Of a DNA stretch of 53,393 bases, positions 23,976 to 32,086 are shown piece by piece (position 1 is the first letter of the stretch; the number at the start of each line of letters is the position of its first letter). Source of the DNA: an uncultured Oscillospiraceae bacterium. GTDB taxonomy: Bacteria > Bacillota_A > Clostridia > Oscillospirales > Oscillospiraceae. A program made the position numbers and the translations under genes. The notes beneath the pieces are model-generated. The model was given only the letters and a program-made list of their open reading frames with translations, did not search any database and had not been told where the DNA came from. The stretch is taken from assembly GCA_910584605.1 (NCBI GenBank), contig CAJUAW010000005.1:1-53393 (forward strand). The letters are read 5' to 3'.

Positions 23976-26111
23976 TCAGCCCTTGACCGCCAACAGGGGG
24001 GCGCCGGCCTTGATCTTGCCCTCCGCCTGGGGGGTGACGCTCTGGTAGTCGTCGGTGTTGCAGACGATCATGGGGGTGGTCAGCAGATAGCCCGCCGCCT
24101 TGATGGCCTCCATGTCGAAGGAGATGAGCAGATCGCCCTTTTTCACCTTCTGGTCCACGGCCACGTGGGCCTCAAAGTGCTTGCCGCCCAGCTCTACGGT
24201 GTTGATGCCGATGTGGAGCAGCAGCTCTACACCCTCGTCGGTGATCAGACCGATGGCGTGGTGGGTGTCGAACAGGTTATCCACCACCCCATCGGCGGGG
24301 GCGTACAGCTTGCCCTGGTCGGGCTCAATGGCCACGCCCTCGCCCAGCACGCAGGTGGAGAAGGCCTCGTCCTGGACCTCGGCCATGGGGATTACGGTGC
24401 CGGTCATGTGGGCGGCCATCAGGGCGTCCTGCTTCTGCTTAGCAGCGGCCTTGGCGGGAGCGGCCGCAGGGGCGGGGGCGGACAGGGCATCCAGACGATC
24501 GGACTCGGGGGAGTCGATGAAGTCCACCAGATTGGACTTGATCACCGCCACCTGGGGGCCGTACACCACCTGAACGCCGTTGCCCTTGTGGATGACGCCG
24601 GAGGCTCCGGACTGCTTCAGCATGGCATCGTTCACCTTGTCCGCGTCGATGACGGTGACGCGCAGGCGGGTGGCGCAGCAGTCCACGTCGGACAGGTTGG
24701 CCTTGCCGCCCAGGCCCTTGAGGATCAGAGCGGAGACAGCATCGGACACGCCCCCCGCCGGGGAGGAGCCGTCGGGGCCCACGCCGGTCTTGGCCTTGAA
24801 GTCGGAGCGGGTGAAGAGTTTGGTCTCCTCGCCCTCGTCCTCCCGGCCGGGGGTCTTCAGATCCATTTTGGTGATCATGAAGTAGAAGGTGAAGTAGTAC
24901 AGCACGAAGTACACCACGCCCACAATGGGCACCCAGATCCAGTTGGTCTTGGCGTTGCCCTGGAGGATGCCGAACAGGGTCAGGTCGATGATGCCGCCGG
25001 AGAAGGTCATGCCCACGCCCACGTTGAAGATGTGCATCAGCATGTAGGACAGGCCGGCATACACGCAGTGGACGGCGTACATCAGGGGGGCTACAAACAG
25101 GAAGGTGAACTCCAGAGGCTCGGTGATGCCGGTGAGCATGGCGGTGAGGGCGGCGGAGATGAGCAGGCCGCCGGCCACCTTCCGCTTTTCCGGCTTGGCG
25201 GTCTTGTACATGGCCAGGGCCGCGCCGGGCAGGCCCAGAATCATGAAGGGGAACTTGCCCGCCATAAACCGGGTGGCGGAGACGGAGAAGACTTCCGTAG
25301 ACTTGGAGGCCAGCTCCGCGAAGAAGATATTCTGTGCGCCCTGGATGGTAACGCCGTCCACAATGGCGGTGCCGCCCACGGCGGTCTGCCAGAAGGGCAT
25401 GTAGAACACGTGGTGCAGGCCGAAGGGAATGAGGGCCCGCTCCAGGATGCCGTAAATCCAGGTGCCGGCGTAGCCGGACTGAATCACCAGATTGCCCAGC
25501 GCGGCAATGCCCAGCTGGACCACCGGCCAGATAAAGAACATGGCGATGCCCACCACCAGGAACACGGCGGTACAGACAATGGGCACGAACCGGGTGCCGC
25601 CGAAGAAGGAGAGCACCTGGGGCAGCTGGATCTTGTAGAATCTGTTGTGCAGCGCCGCCACGCCCAGGCCCACGATGATGCCGCCGAACACCCCCATCTG
25701 GAGGGTGGTGATGCCCAGCATCTCGGTGGTGGAGTTGGCGGCCATGGCCTCCACGCCGCCCCGGGCGGTGATCATGGCGGAGATGGCGGTGTTCATCACC
25801 AGGTAGGCGATGGCGCCGGACAGGGCGGCCACCTCCTTCTCCTTTTTGGCCATGCCGATGGCCACGCCCATGGCGAACAGCAGGGCCAGGTTGTTGAATA
25901 CGGCGCTGCCGCACTGGTTCATGATGTCCAGGATGGTGTAGAGCACGCCGCCCTCGTAGATCACACTGGTGAGGCCATAGGCCTCCAGCATGGTCTGGTT
26001 GGTGAACGAGCTGCCGATTCCCAGCAGCAGTCCAGCCACCGGCAACAGGGCAATGGGCAGCATAAAGGAGCGGCCCACCCGCTGAAGCACACCAAAGATC
26101 TTGTCCTTCAT
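23976..26111 (-). CDS. PTS transporter, glucose-superfamily EIICBA fusion
   Basis: 711 residues from ATG 26111 (AGAGGAGGACATTTT upstream). EIIC membrane domain (about 1-395; RVGRSFMLPIALLPVAGLLLGIG, ITEPLEFTFLF), EIIB (about 440-520) with the phosphorylated cysteine in SDVDCCATRLRV, Ala/Pro-rich linker, and EIIA (about 550-711) with the active His in LLLHIGINTVEL. It imports and phosphorylates a hexose or glucoside using phosphoenolpyruvate via HPr. The Cys-Cys-Ala-Thr form of the EIIB site resembles maltose/glucose-type members; the sugar cannot be fixed from sequence. Expression is controlled by the RAT/terminator switch at 26150-26225 and the LicT-type protein upstream. Confidence 0.9.
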   Translation of the reverse strand: MKDKIFGVLQRVGRSFMLPIALLPVAGLLLGIGSSFTNQTMLEAYGLTSVIYEGGVLYTILDIMNQCGSAVFNNLALLFAMGVAIGMAKKEKEVAALSGAIAYLVMNTAISAMITARGGVEAMAANSTTEMLGITTLQMGVFGGIIVGLGVAALHNRFYKIQLPQVLSFFGGTRFVPIVCTAVFLVVGIAMFFIWPVVQLGIAALGNLVIQSGYAGTWIYGILERALIPFGLHHVFYMPFWQTAVGGTAIVDGVTIQGAQNIFFAELASKSTEVFSVSATRFMAGKFPFMILGLPGAALAMYKTAKPEKRKVAGGLLISAALTAMLTGITEPLEFTFLFVAPLMYAVHCVYAGLSYMLMHIFNVGVGMTFSGGIIDLTLFGILQGNAKTNWIWVPIVGVVYFVLYYFTFYFMITKMDLKTPGREDEGEETKLFTRSDFKAKTGVGPDGSSPAGGVSDAVSALILKGLGGKANLSDVDCCATRLRVTVIDADKVNDAMLKQSGASGVIHKGNGVQVVYGPQVAVIKSNLVDFIDSPESDRLDALSAPAPAAAPAKAAAKQKQDALMAAHMTGTVIPMAEVQDEAFSTCVLGEGVAIEPDQGKLYAPADGVVDNLFDTHHAIGLITDEGVELLLHIGINTVELGGKHFEAHVAVDQKVKKGDLLISFDMEAIKAAGYLLTTPMIVCNTDDYQSVTPQAEGKIKAGAPLLAVKG

Positions 26112-26149
26112 AAAATGTCCTCCTCTTACAAAATAGTATGGCAGAATAT

Positions 26150-26201
26150 AAAAAACCCATACCATGCGTACAAGGGCATCACTTGTATACACCGCATGGG
26201 T
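26150..26201 (-). terminator. Leader terminator (attenuator) before the PTS gene
   Basis: Imperfect hairpin (CCATGCG+TACAAG against CTTGTA+CGCATGG, minus-strand numbering reversed) ending in a run of six T. Its 5' arm overlaps the 3' half of the RAT site, the hallmark of antitermination control. Confidence 0.7.
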
Positions 26202-26225
26202 CTCGCCCGAATTGGTCACGATCCC
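26198..26225 (-). promoter_or_regulatory. RAT antiterminator site, PTS leader
   Basis: Minus strand halves GGGATCGTGACC and GGGCGAGACCC around AATTC match the ribonucleic antiterminator consensus of the BglG/SacY/LicT family. The licT stop codon lies within the site. Confidence 0.75.
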
Positions 26226-27094
26226 GTATATGTTTCCCGCTCAGATGGCGGCTGTTTGCTGCTCAGATTGATCCGCTTCAGGTGGATGGTCAGATAGATC
26301 AGCTCCTCGCCGGAGACCTCCTTCTGATAGGCGTTCTGGATATACTCACCGATGCATTGGGCGCATTTGTAGTGCTTTTTGCAGCTGCGGATGATCATCT
26401 CCTGAAAATCCGCGTCGTACTCGTCCGGATGCCGGGGCGCGGCCTGGAACAGCCGCTGGGCAAAGTAGCGCAGGTGGACCACAAAGCGGTTGAAGTCCAG
26501 GGACTCCCGGTCGAAGGCCGTTTGATAGTAATACTCCACCACCTCCAGCGTCCCCTCGATGAGCTTGGTGATGTCATACATCACGGTCATGCTGGTGTTC
26601 AGCTCCGCGTTGACGATGTGCATGGCGATAAAGGCTGCCTCGGCGGGGTTCAGATCGGTCTGGGTCTCCTCCCGGATCACCCGCAGGCAGTGCTGGCCCA
26701 GGTGGTACTCGGTGGGATAGTAGCTCATGATGGGCCCCTGGAGGGGATTGGTGAATTCAATGCCCTCCTCCTTGCGCTTGATGGCGAAGCTGATGTGGTC
26801 GGCCAGGGTGATGAGCAGGGACTCGTTCAGCGGCGTGGTGATCTGGGTTTTGATGTATTCGATCAGGTCCTGGGTCAGCCGCAGATGCTCCAGCGGGATC
26901 TGCTCGCACAGCTCCCGCAGCTTGCGCTGCTCCCCCTTGTCCTCCATGTGGTAGGTTTTTTCGAACAGGGCCGGGTCTACCCGCTCTCCCACCTTGCGCT
27001 TGAAGCCCAGGCCCTTGCCGGTGACGATCATCTCGTTTCCCTTGCCGTCCACGATGCAGAGGATGTTGTTGTTGATCACTTTTTTAATGCGCAA
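26216..27094 (-). CDS. licT: BglG/LicT-family transcription antiterminator
   Basis: 292 residues from a TTG start (27094) behind GGGGAGG; the N-terminus RIKKVINNNILCIVDGKGNEMIVTG, spanning the first 26 positions, is the standard RNA-binding CAT domain. Two PTS regulation domains follow with their histidines (LITLADHISFA, EYHLGQHCL; RFVVHLRYFAQR, KKHYKCAQCIGEY). When sugar is present the protein is dephosphorylated at PRD1 and binds RAT hairpins, preventing termination. Two RAT/terminator pairs exist here, one in its own leader and one before the PTS gene. The symbol is by family; GlcT-like naming is also possible. Confidence 0.9.
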   Translation of the reverse strand: MRIKKVINNNILCIVDGKGNEMIVTGKGLGFKRKVGERVDPALFEKTYHMEDKGEQRKLRELCEQIPLEHLRLTQDLIEYIKTQITTPLNESLLITLADHISFAIKRKEEGIEFTNPLQGPIMSYYPTEYHLGQHCLRVIREETQTDLNPAEAAFIAMHIVNAELNTSMTVMYDITKLIEGTLEVVEYYYQTAFDRESLDFNRFVVHLRYFAQRLFQAAPRHPDEYDADFQEMIIRSCKKHYKCAQCIGEYIQNAYQKEVSGEELIYLTIHLKRINLSSKQPPSERETYTGS

Positions 27095-27111
27095 TCCTCT
27101 GCCCTCCCCAC

Positions 27112-27177
27112 AAAAAACAAACCAACCCCGTCCAACATCCCCTTCAGCGGCAGAGGACAACTTCAGACAGAGCTGGT
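27112..27177 (-). terminator. Leader terminator before licT
   Basis: Minus-strand 12-bp stem ACCAGCTCTGTC/GACGGGGTTGGT (three G-T pairs) with an inner stem, followed by TTGTTTTTTG. It overlaps the last bases of the upstream RAT, so licT is probably autoregulated by antitermination. Confidence 0.65.
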
Positions 27178-27203
27178 CAAGCCCGGCGGACCGGTAACAT
27201 TCC
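27175..27203 (-). promoter_or_regulatory. RAT antiterminator site, licT leader
   Basis: Minus strand halves GGAATGTTACCG and CCGGGCTTGACC around a five-base loop; close to the RAT consensus and to the second site before the PTS gene. Confidence 0.65.
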
Positions 27204-27221
27204 AACATTCAACTTAACGCA

Positions 27222-27250
27222 ATCATATCCTGATTGGAAAAAGAAGTCAA
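27222..27250 (-). promoter_or_regulatory. Promoter of licT-PTS
   Basis: Minus strand TTGACT (27250-27245), 17-bp spacer, TATGAT (27227-27222), about 12 bp before the predicted start, followed directly by the RAT and terminator. Confidence 0.7.
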
Positions 27251-27325
27251 GACAAGGAGTGTGCGATCCTGGAAATTTCTGCTGTTCGTACAATTTTGGA
27301 GGCCGATTTTTGACAATTACGCCAA

Positions 27326-27350
27326 AGAAGCGGGCTGACAGCCCGCTTCT
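27326..27350 (-). terminator. Terminator of the IlvD-type gene
   Basis: 11-bp perfect stem AGAAGCGGGCT/AGCCCGCTTCT with a 3-base loop, 4 bp after the stop, followed by TTTGG on the minus strand. Confidence 0.65.
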
Positions 27351-27353
27351 CGC

Positions 27354-29102
27354 TTATGGATCGTACTCCAAATAGGCGCCCTTCATCGGGGAGGCGGCCA
27401 GATCGGAGAACAGGCGCAGCACGCCCCGCTTGTATTTGACAGGCTTGGGCTGCCAGCGTCTTTTCCGTTCGGCCAGGATGGCCGCCACCTCCTGGGGTGT
27501 TTTCCGCTCCCCCTTGACGCCCACGATGTCCAACATGCGCTCCTTCACGTCCAGCCGGATCAGATCCCCCTCCTCCACCAGGGCGATGGGGCCGCCGGCC
27601 TGGGCCTCCGGGCTGCAGTGGCCGATGACCGGGCCGGTGGAGGCCCCGGAGAAGCGTCCGTCGGTGATCAGGGCGATGGAGCGGCCCAGCTCCTGGTCGG
27701 AGGAGATGGCCTCGCTGGTATAGAACATCTCCGGCATGCCGGAACCCTTGGGCCCCTCGTACCGGATGAACACCGCGTCGCCAGGCTTCACCCGATGGTG
27801 GAGGACGGCGTCGATGCACGCCTCCTCGCTGTCAAAGGGCCGGGCATAGAGGATGGCGGAGAACGTCTCCCTGGGGCAGGCGGTGTGCTTGATCACCGCG
27901 CCCTCGGGAGCCAGATTGCCCTTCAGAACGGCGATGGAGCCGTCCGCGCCGATGGGCTGATCGTAGGGGCGGATGATATCCGCACGGGTGAGAGATAAGC
28001 CGTATTTGGCATTGGCCCGGTCCAGCCACTGCTGGCAGCGGTCATAGAAGCCGTTTTCCCGGAGTTCCGCCAGATTTTCGCCCAAGGTCCTGCCGGTGAT
28101 GGTGCGGGTGTCCAGGTGGAGGACGTCCCTCAGCTCCTCCATGATGGCGGGGACGCCGCCGGCGTAGTAGAAGAATTCAGCGGGCCAGCGCCCGGCAGGG
28201 CGGAGGTCCAGCAGATAGTGCGCCCCCCGGTGGAGGCGGTCGAAGGTGCTGCCGTCAATCTCGATGCCGAACTCGCGGGCGATGGCGGGCAGGTGGAGCA
28301 GGGCGTTGGTGGAACCGGAGATGGCGGCATGGATCAGGATGGCGTTTTCGAAGCTGTCCATGGTGACCAGGTCGGAGGGGCGCATGTGTTCCATGCCAGT
28401 CAGCTTTACCGCCAGCTCCCCCGCCCGGCGGGCGCAGTCCACAAGGTCGGGGCTTGCAGCGGGGAGGAGGGCGGAGCCGGGCAGAGCCAGCCCCAGGGCC
28501 TCGGCCATGATCTGCATGGTGGAGGCGGTCCCGATGAAGGAACAGGCGCCGCAGCTGGGACAGGCATTGCCCTTGGCCCAGGTCAGCTTCTCCTCGCTGA
28601 TCTCGCCCCGCTCGTACTGGGCGGAGTACATGCCCAGCTGCTCCAGGGTGAGCAGGCCGGGCCCCGCCGCCATGGTGCCGCCGGTGACCACCACCGAGGG
28701 AATGTTCACCCGGGCCAGGCCCATCAGGCTGCCGGGCATCCCCTTGTCGCAGCTGGCGATGTAGACGCCTGCGTCAAAGGGGGTGGCGCTGGCTTGGATC
28801 TCCAGCATGTTGGCGATCATCTCCCGGCTGGCCAGGGAGAAGTTAATGCCGTCGGTACCCTGGCTCTCGCCGTCGCACATGTCGGTACAGAAGTAGCGGG
28901 CGCCGCGGCCGCCGGCCTGGGCCGCCCCCTCCCGGACGGCCTCCACCAGCTTGTCCAGATGCCCGGAGCCGGGATGGCTGTCCCCAAAGGTGCTTGCGAC
29001 AAAGATCTGAGGCTTGGACAGATCCTCCGGCGTCCAGCCGGTGCCCAGGCGGAGGGGGTCCAGCTCAGGGGCCAGCCGGCGCATTTTTTGACTGATCAGC
29101 AT
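27354..29102 (-). CDS. IlvD/Edd-family dehydratase (dihydroxy-acid dehydratase type)
   Basis: 582 residues. Fe-S and metal ligands are conserved: CDGESQGTDG, YIASCDKGMPG, and NACPSCGACSFIGTAS; the C-terminal part has DGRFSGASTGPVIGH and GPIALVEEGDLI. The start at 29102 (MLISQKMRRLAPELDPL) fits family N-termini and has AAAGGA 12 bp upstream; the ATG at 29123 is an alternative. The enzyme dehydrates a 2,3-dihydroxy acid to a 2-keto acid. It stands alone with no ilv or leu genes and no T-box leader, so it may act on a sugar acid rather than in branched-chain amino-acid synthesis. Both readings remain open. Confidence 0.8.
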   Translation of the reverse strand: MLISQKMRRLAPELDPLRLGTGWTPEDLSKPQIFVASTFGDSHPGSGHLDKLVEAVREGAAQAGGRGARYFCTDMCDGESQGTDGINFSLASREMIANMLEIQASATPFDAGVYIASCDKGMPGSLMGLARVNIPSVVVTGGTMAAGPGLLTLEQLGMYSAQYERGEISEEKLTWAKGNACPSCGACSFIGTASTMQIMAEALGLALPGSALLPAASPDLVDCARRAGELAVKLTGMEHMRPSDLVTMDSFENAILIHAAISGSTNALLHLPAIAREFGIEIDGSTFDRLHRGAHYLLDLRPAGRWPAEFFYYAGGVPAIMEELRDVLHLDTRTITGRTLGENLAELRENGFYDRCQQWLDRANAKYGLSLTRADIIRPYDQPIGADGSIAVLKGNLAPEGAVIKHTACPRETFSAILYARPFDSEEACIDAVLHHRVKPGDAVFIRYEGPKGSGMPEMFYTSEAISSDQELGRSIALITDGRFSGASTGPVIGHCSPEAQAGGPIALVEEGDLIRLDVKERMLDIVGVKGERKTPQEVAAILAERKRRWQPKPVKYKRGVLRLFSDLAASPMKGAYLEYDP

Positions 29103-29254
29103 AAGTCGTATCGGTCCTTTCATACGCAGAATCCAGAGGGCGGGAACGGCAGGGGAGATCCCGATGGATGAGATGATTGTATCATATGCCGCCCTGCACT
29201 GCAAGGCAGGGATTTTCTTCACAGTCACCGGAGGAGGACGGTTAGAAAAAATCC

Positions 29255-29282
29255 TTGACTTTTCTGGGATTTCCGGTATAAT
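29255..29282 (+). promoter_or_regulatory. Promoter of rpsF-ssb-rpsR
   Basis: TTGACT (29255-29260), 16-bp spacer, TATAAT (29277-29282). Confidence 0.75.
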
Positions 29283-29311
29283 AATAAAGCCTGTCTCCAG
29301 ATGGAGGCAGC

Positions 29312-29349
29312 CATATCCTTGCCCCTGGGGGTTTTCCAGGGGCCATATG
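29312..29349 (+). other. Leader hairpin of rpsF, candidate S6:S18 autoregulatory structure
   Basis: Stem GCCCCTGG/CCAGGGGC extended by CATAT/ATATG across an asymmetric bulge (CCTT opposite C). rpsF leaders in many bacteria carry a bulged hairpin bound by S6:S18. Position and shape fit, but the match to that motif is not checked. Confidence 0.4.
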
Positions 29350-29369
29350 TCCATAAGGAGGTGCAAAAC

Positions 29370-29666
29370 ATGGCAAAAATCAATGCGAACTACGAGGCGC
29401 TCTATATCCTGAAGCCCGACCTGAACGAAGAGCAGATCAAGGCTCTGGTGGAGCGGTTCAAGGGCGTGGTCGAGGCCAACGGTACGGTGTCCGAGATCGA
29501 CGAGTGGGGCAAGCGCCGGCTGGCCTATCCCATCAACGACCTGATGGAGGGCTATTACGTGCTGATGACCTTCACCGCCGCCGCCGCCATCCCCGCAGAG
29601 CTGGACCGTATTTTCCGGATCACCGATGGTGTGATGCGTTCCATGATCGTCTGCAAGGATGAGTAA
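29370..29666 (+). CDS. rpsF: 30S ribosomal protein S6
   Basis: 98 residues from ATG 29370 behind AAGGAGG. N-terminal YEALYILKPDLNEEQ and the central WGKRRLAYPINDLMEGYYVLM are the S6 signature. S6 binds the central domain of 16S rRNA together with S18. First gene of the conserved rpsF-ssb-rpsR operon, followed by ssb after 11 bp. Confidence 0.97.
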   Translation: MAKINANYEALYILKPDLNEEQIKALVERFKGVVEANGTVSEIDEWGKRRLAYPINDLMEGYYVLMTFTAAAAIPAELDRIFRITDGVMRSMIVCKDE

Positions 29667-29677
29667 GGAGGACGCTC

Positions 29678-30181
29678 ATGCTGAATCACATTGTTATTAT
29701 GGGCCGTCTGGCCCGTGACCCTGAGCTCCGGCACACCCAGTCTGGGGTTGCGGTGGCCTCCTTCCGGCTGGCCGTGGACCGGGACTTCAAGGACAAGAAC
29801 ACCGGCGAGCGCGCTACCGACTGGATCGACGTGGTCGCCTGGCGCCAGACCGGCGAGTTTGTCAGCCGTTACTTCACCAAGGGCCGCATGGCGGTGGTGG
29901 AGGGCCGGCTCCAGATGCGGGACTGGACCGATAAGGACGGCAACAAGCGCACCAGCGCTGAGGTGGTTGCCGACAACGTCTACTTCGGTGACTCCAAGCG
30001 GGACGGCGAGGGGGGAGGCAGCTTCTCCTCCGGCTACCGCCAGGACGGCGGCTACTCCCAGCCCGCACCCCGGTCCGGCTCCTACGGCGGCGGCGATGCC
30101 CTCAGCGGCTACGGCGCCCCCCCTGCGGACGGCGACAGCTTCTCTGAGCTTACCACTGACGACGGCCCTCTGCCGTTTTGA
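29678..30181 (+). CDS. ssb: Single-stranded DNA-binding protein
   Basis: 167 residues. OB-fold (1-108) beginning MLNHIVIMGRLARDPELR with WIDVVAWRQTGEFVSRYFTKG and VVADNVYFG, then a Gly/Ser/Tyr-rich flexible linker and the acidic tip DDGPLPF that docks repair and replication partners. It acts as a tetramer coating single-stranded DNA. Placed between rpsF and rpsR as in most Firmicutes. Confidence 0.97.
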   Translation: MLNHIVIMGRLARDPELRHTQSGVAVASFRLAVDRDFKDKNTGERATDWIDVVAWRQTGEFVSRYFTKGRMAVVEGRLQMRDWTDKDGNKRTSAEVVADNVYFGDSKRDGEGGGSFSSGYRQDGGYSQPAPRSGSYGGGDALSGYGAPPADGDSFSELTTDDGPLPF

Positions 30182-30219
30182 CTTTGACCAAATAAGGTCG
30201 TAAAAAGGAGGTTACTTCC

Positions 30220-30465
30220 ATGGCTATGGAACGCGATAACAAGCCCATGCGCGGCCGTAAGCGCCGTAAGGTCTGTGCTTTCTGCGCCGACAAAGTGGAG
30301 CAGATCGACTACAAGGACGCCGCCAAGCTGCGCCGGTTCACGTCCGAGCGGGCCAAGATCCTGCCCCGCCGCACCACCGGCACCTGCGCCATGCATCAGC
30401 GCCAGCTGACCGAGGCCATCAAGCGCGCCCGTCAGGTCGCCCTGCTGCCCTACGTCACCGACTGA
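30220..30465 (+). CDS. rpsR: 30S ribosomal protein S18
   Basis: 81 residues from the first ATG (AAAAAGGAGG upstream). Contains KVCAFCADK and TGTCAMHQRQLTEAIKRAR, the S18 signature with Cys residues of the zinc-binding (C+) form. S18 pairs with S6 on the ribosome platform. Last gene of the operon; a strong terminator follows 10 bp later. Confidence 0.97.
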   Translation: MAMERDNKPMRGRKRRKVCAFCADKVEQIDYKDAAKLRRFTSERAKILPRRTTGTCAMHQRQLTEAIKRARQVALLPYVTD

Positions 30466-30474
30466 TCAAAGCTT

Positions 30475-30506
30475 GCACCCCCACCGAGAGGCGGGGGTGC
30501 TTTTTT
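30475..30506 (+). terminator. Terminator of rpsF-ssb-rpsR
   Basis: Stem GCACCCCC/GGGGGTGC closed by a small inner helix, followed by six T. Confidence 0.85.
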
Positions 30507-30534
30507 GTGTTTGAAGAAAAAGCAGTTTTGCTGT

Positions 30535-31941
30535 TCAACGGTTTGCCCCCGCCCGAAGGGGGACGGGCTGGGCGGCTGGTGTATCCTCGGGCGTATTGGG
30601 GTAGAGCCGGCGCAGCTTGGCGATGCAGGCGGCGCTGGCGGGCACCAGGAACAGATCGGCGCACACCCAGGCGGCGGGGGAGGCGAAGCAGGCGGCGGTG
30701 TAGCCAAAGGCGGGCACCAAAATCAGGCCCACGCTGGTGCGGGCGGCCATCTCCAGCACCCCGGCCAGGATGGCGAAGGGGCTGAAGCCCATCCCCTGGA
30801 TGGAGAACCGGACAATGTTCACCAGGGACAGGGGGAAGAAGAAGGCGGACTGGATGATGATGTACCGGGCGGTCAGCTGGGTGAGCAGGAGCACATCCGC
30901 CTCCTTGGAGTCCAGGAACAGCATGGCGCACTGGGGCGCGAAGCGGAGCATGGCGCAGAAGGCGATGGCGGAGCAGCCCAGCCCCAGCAGGGCGCAGGAG
31001 CGGATGCCCCGGCCCAGCCGGTCCAGCTTGCAGGCCCCCACGTTCTGGCCGCAGTAGGTGGCCATGGTGGCGCCCATGGCGTCGAAGGGGCAGGCCAGCA
31101 GCTGGTAGACCTTGGCTCCCGCCGCCACAGCGGCCACGTAGAGGCTGCCCAGGGCATTTACCGAGGACTGAAGGACGATGGAGCCGATGGCCGTGATGGA
31201 ATACTGCAATCCCATGGGGATTCCCATGGAGCACAGCACGGCGCAGGAGTGGAGGTCCAGTTTCCGCTCCTCCCTGGTCATGCGGAGGATGGGGTATTTT
31301 TTTCGCATGTAGAACAGGCAGGCGATGCCGGACACCGCCTGGGAGGTGACCGTGGCGATGGCCGCCCCCGCCACCCCAGCCTGGACGCCCAGAATCAGGG
31401 CGAAGTCCAGGGCGATGTTCAGTATGGAGGACAGCGCCAGAAAATACACCGGCGTTTTGCTGTCCCCCAGGGAACGGATGATCCCAGCCAGCAGATTGTA
31501 GAGGAAGGTGGCGGGGATGCCCATGAAGATGATAAAAATATAGGTGTAGGCGTTGGCGAAGATGTCCTCCGGAGTGAGCATCACTGTGAGAATCCGGCGG
31601 CACAGCAGGCCGGTGGCCGCCGTGAGCACCAGGGCAAAGAGGATGGACAGCCAGGCGGCGTTGACCACGTAGCGGCGCATTTTGGAGGGCTCGTTGGCCC
31701 CCATCCGCTGGGCCACCGGGATGGCGAAACCGTTGCATACCCCCATGCAAAAGCCGATGACGAAGAAGTTGATAGAGCCGGTGGAGCCCACCGCCGCCAG
31801 TGCGGAGGCCCCCAGCAGTCTGCCCACGATCATGGTGTCCACCAGATTGTACAGCTGCTGAAACAGCATGCCGAACAGGGTGGGCAGGGCGAACCCGATG
31901 ATCAGCCGCATTGGGCTGCCGGTGGTGAGGTCTTTGGTCAT
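30535..31941 (-). CDS. MATE-family efflux transporter
   Basis: 468 residues from ATG 31941 (GAAGGGACCTCT upstream). About twelve membrane helices in two related halves; family motifs include PMRLIIGFALPTLFGMLFQQLYNLVDTMIVGRLLG in pieces (LPTLFGMLFQQLYNLVD) and CRNVG-like CGQNVGACKLDRLGRG. MATE proteins export drugs or metabolites in exchange for Na+ or H+. A 15-bp palindrome lies between its -10 and RBS, suggesting repression by a small-ligand regulator encoded elsewhere. Substrate unknown. Confidence 0.9.
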   Translation of the reverse strand: MTKDLTTGSPMRLIIGFALPTLFGMLFQQLYNLVDTMIVGRLLGASALAAVGSTGSINFFVIGFCMGVCNGFAIPVAQRMGANEPSKMRRYVVNAAWLSILFALVLTAATGLLCRRILTVMLTPEDIFANAYTYIFIIFMGIPATFLYNLLAGIIRSLGDSKTPVYFLALSSILNIALDFALILGVQAGVAGAAIATVTSQAVSGIACLFYMRKKYPILRMTREERKLDLHSCAVLCSMGIPMGLQYSITAIGSIVLQSSVNALGSLYVAAVAAGAKVYQLLACPFDAMGATMATYCGQNVGACKLDRLGRGIRSCALLGLGCSAIAFCAMLRFAPQCAMLFLDSKEADVLLLTQLTARYIIIQSAFFFPLSLVNIVRFSIQGMGFSPFAILAGVLEMAARTSVGLILVPAFGYTAACFASPAAWVCADLFLVPASAACIAKLRRLYPNTPEDTPAAQPVPLRAGANR

Positions 31942-31955
31942 AGAGGTCCCTTCTT

Positions 31956-31970
31956 TCCGAGAATCTCGGA
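31956..31970. promoter_or_regulatory. 15-bp palindromic operator candidate upstream of the MATE gene
   Basis: TCCGAGA-A-TCTCGGA, perfect around a central base, 15 bp from the start codon and just downstream of TATAAT (31978-31973, minus). A repressor bound here would cover the transcription start. Confidence 0.5.
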
Positions 31971-31972
31971 TT

Positions 31973-32001
31973 ATTATAGTCATCGGACCCCAGTCTGACT
32001 A
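31973..32001 (-). promoter_or_regulatory. Possible promoter of the MATE gene
   Basis: Good -10 TATAAT (31978-31973) but a poor -35 (TAGTCA at 32001-31996, 17-bp spacer). Confidence 0.4.
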
Positions 32002-32047
32002 GCGGCTTTTTGACGGTTTTCTCCCAGCTGTCTGGAAAATTTTCATC

Positions 32048-32080
32048 AAAAAACCCGAGACGCTGGGGGGCGTCCCGGGT
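32048..32080 (-). terminator. Terminator of rny
   Basis: 11-bp stem ACCCGGGACGC/GCGTCTCGGGT (minus strand, one G-T pair) followed by six T, directly after the stop. Confidence 0.8.
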
Positions 32081-32086
32081 TGTGTG

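Noticed and set aside
24439..26160. Minus-strand second-frame ORF within the PTS gene
   Set aside because: Out-of-frame Arg/Pro/Gly-rich translation of the EIICBA gene.
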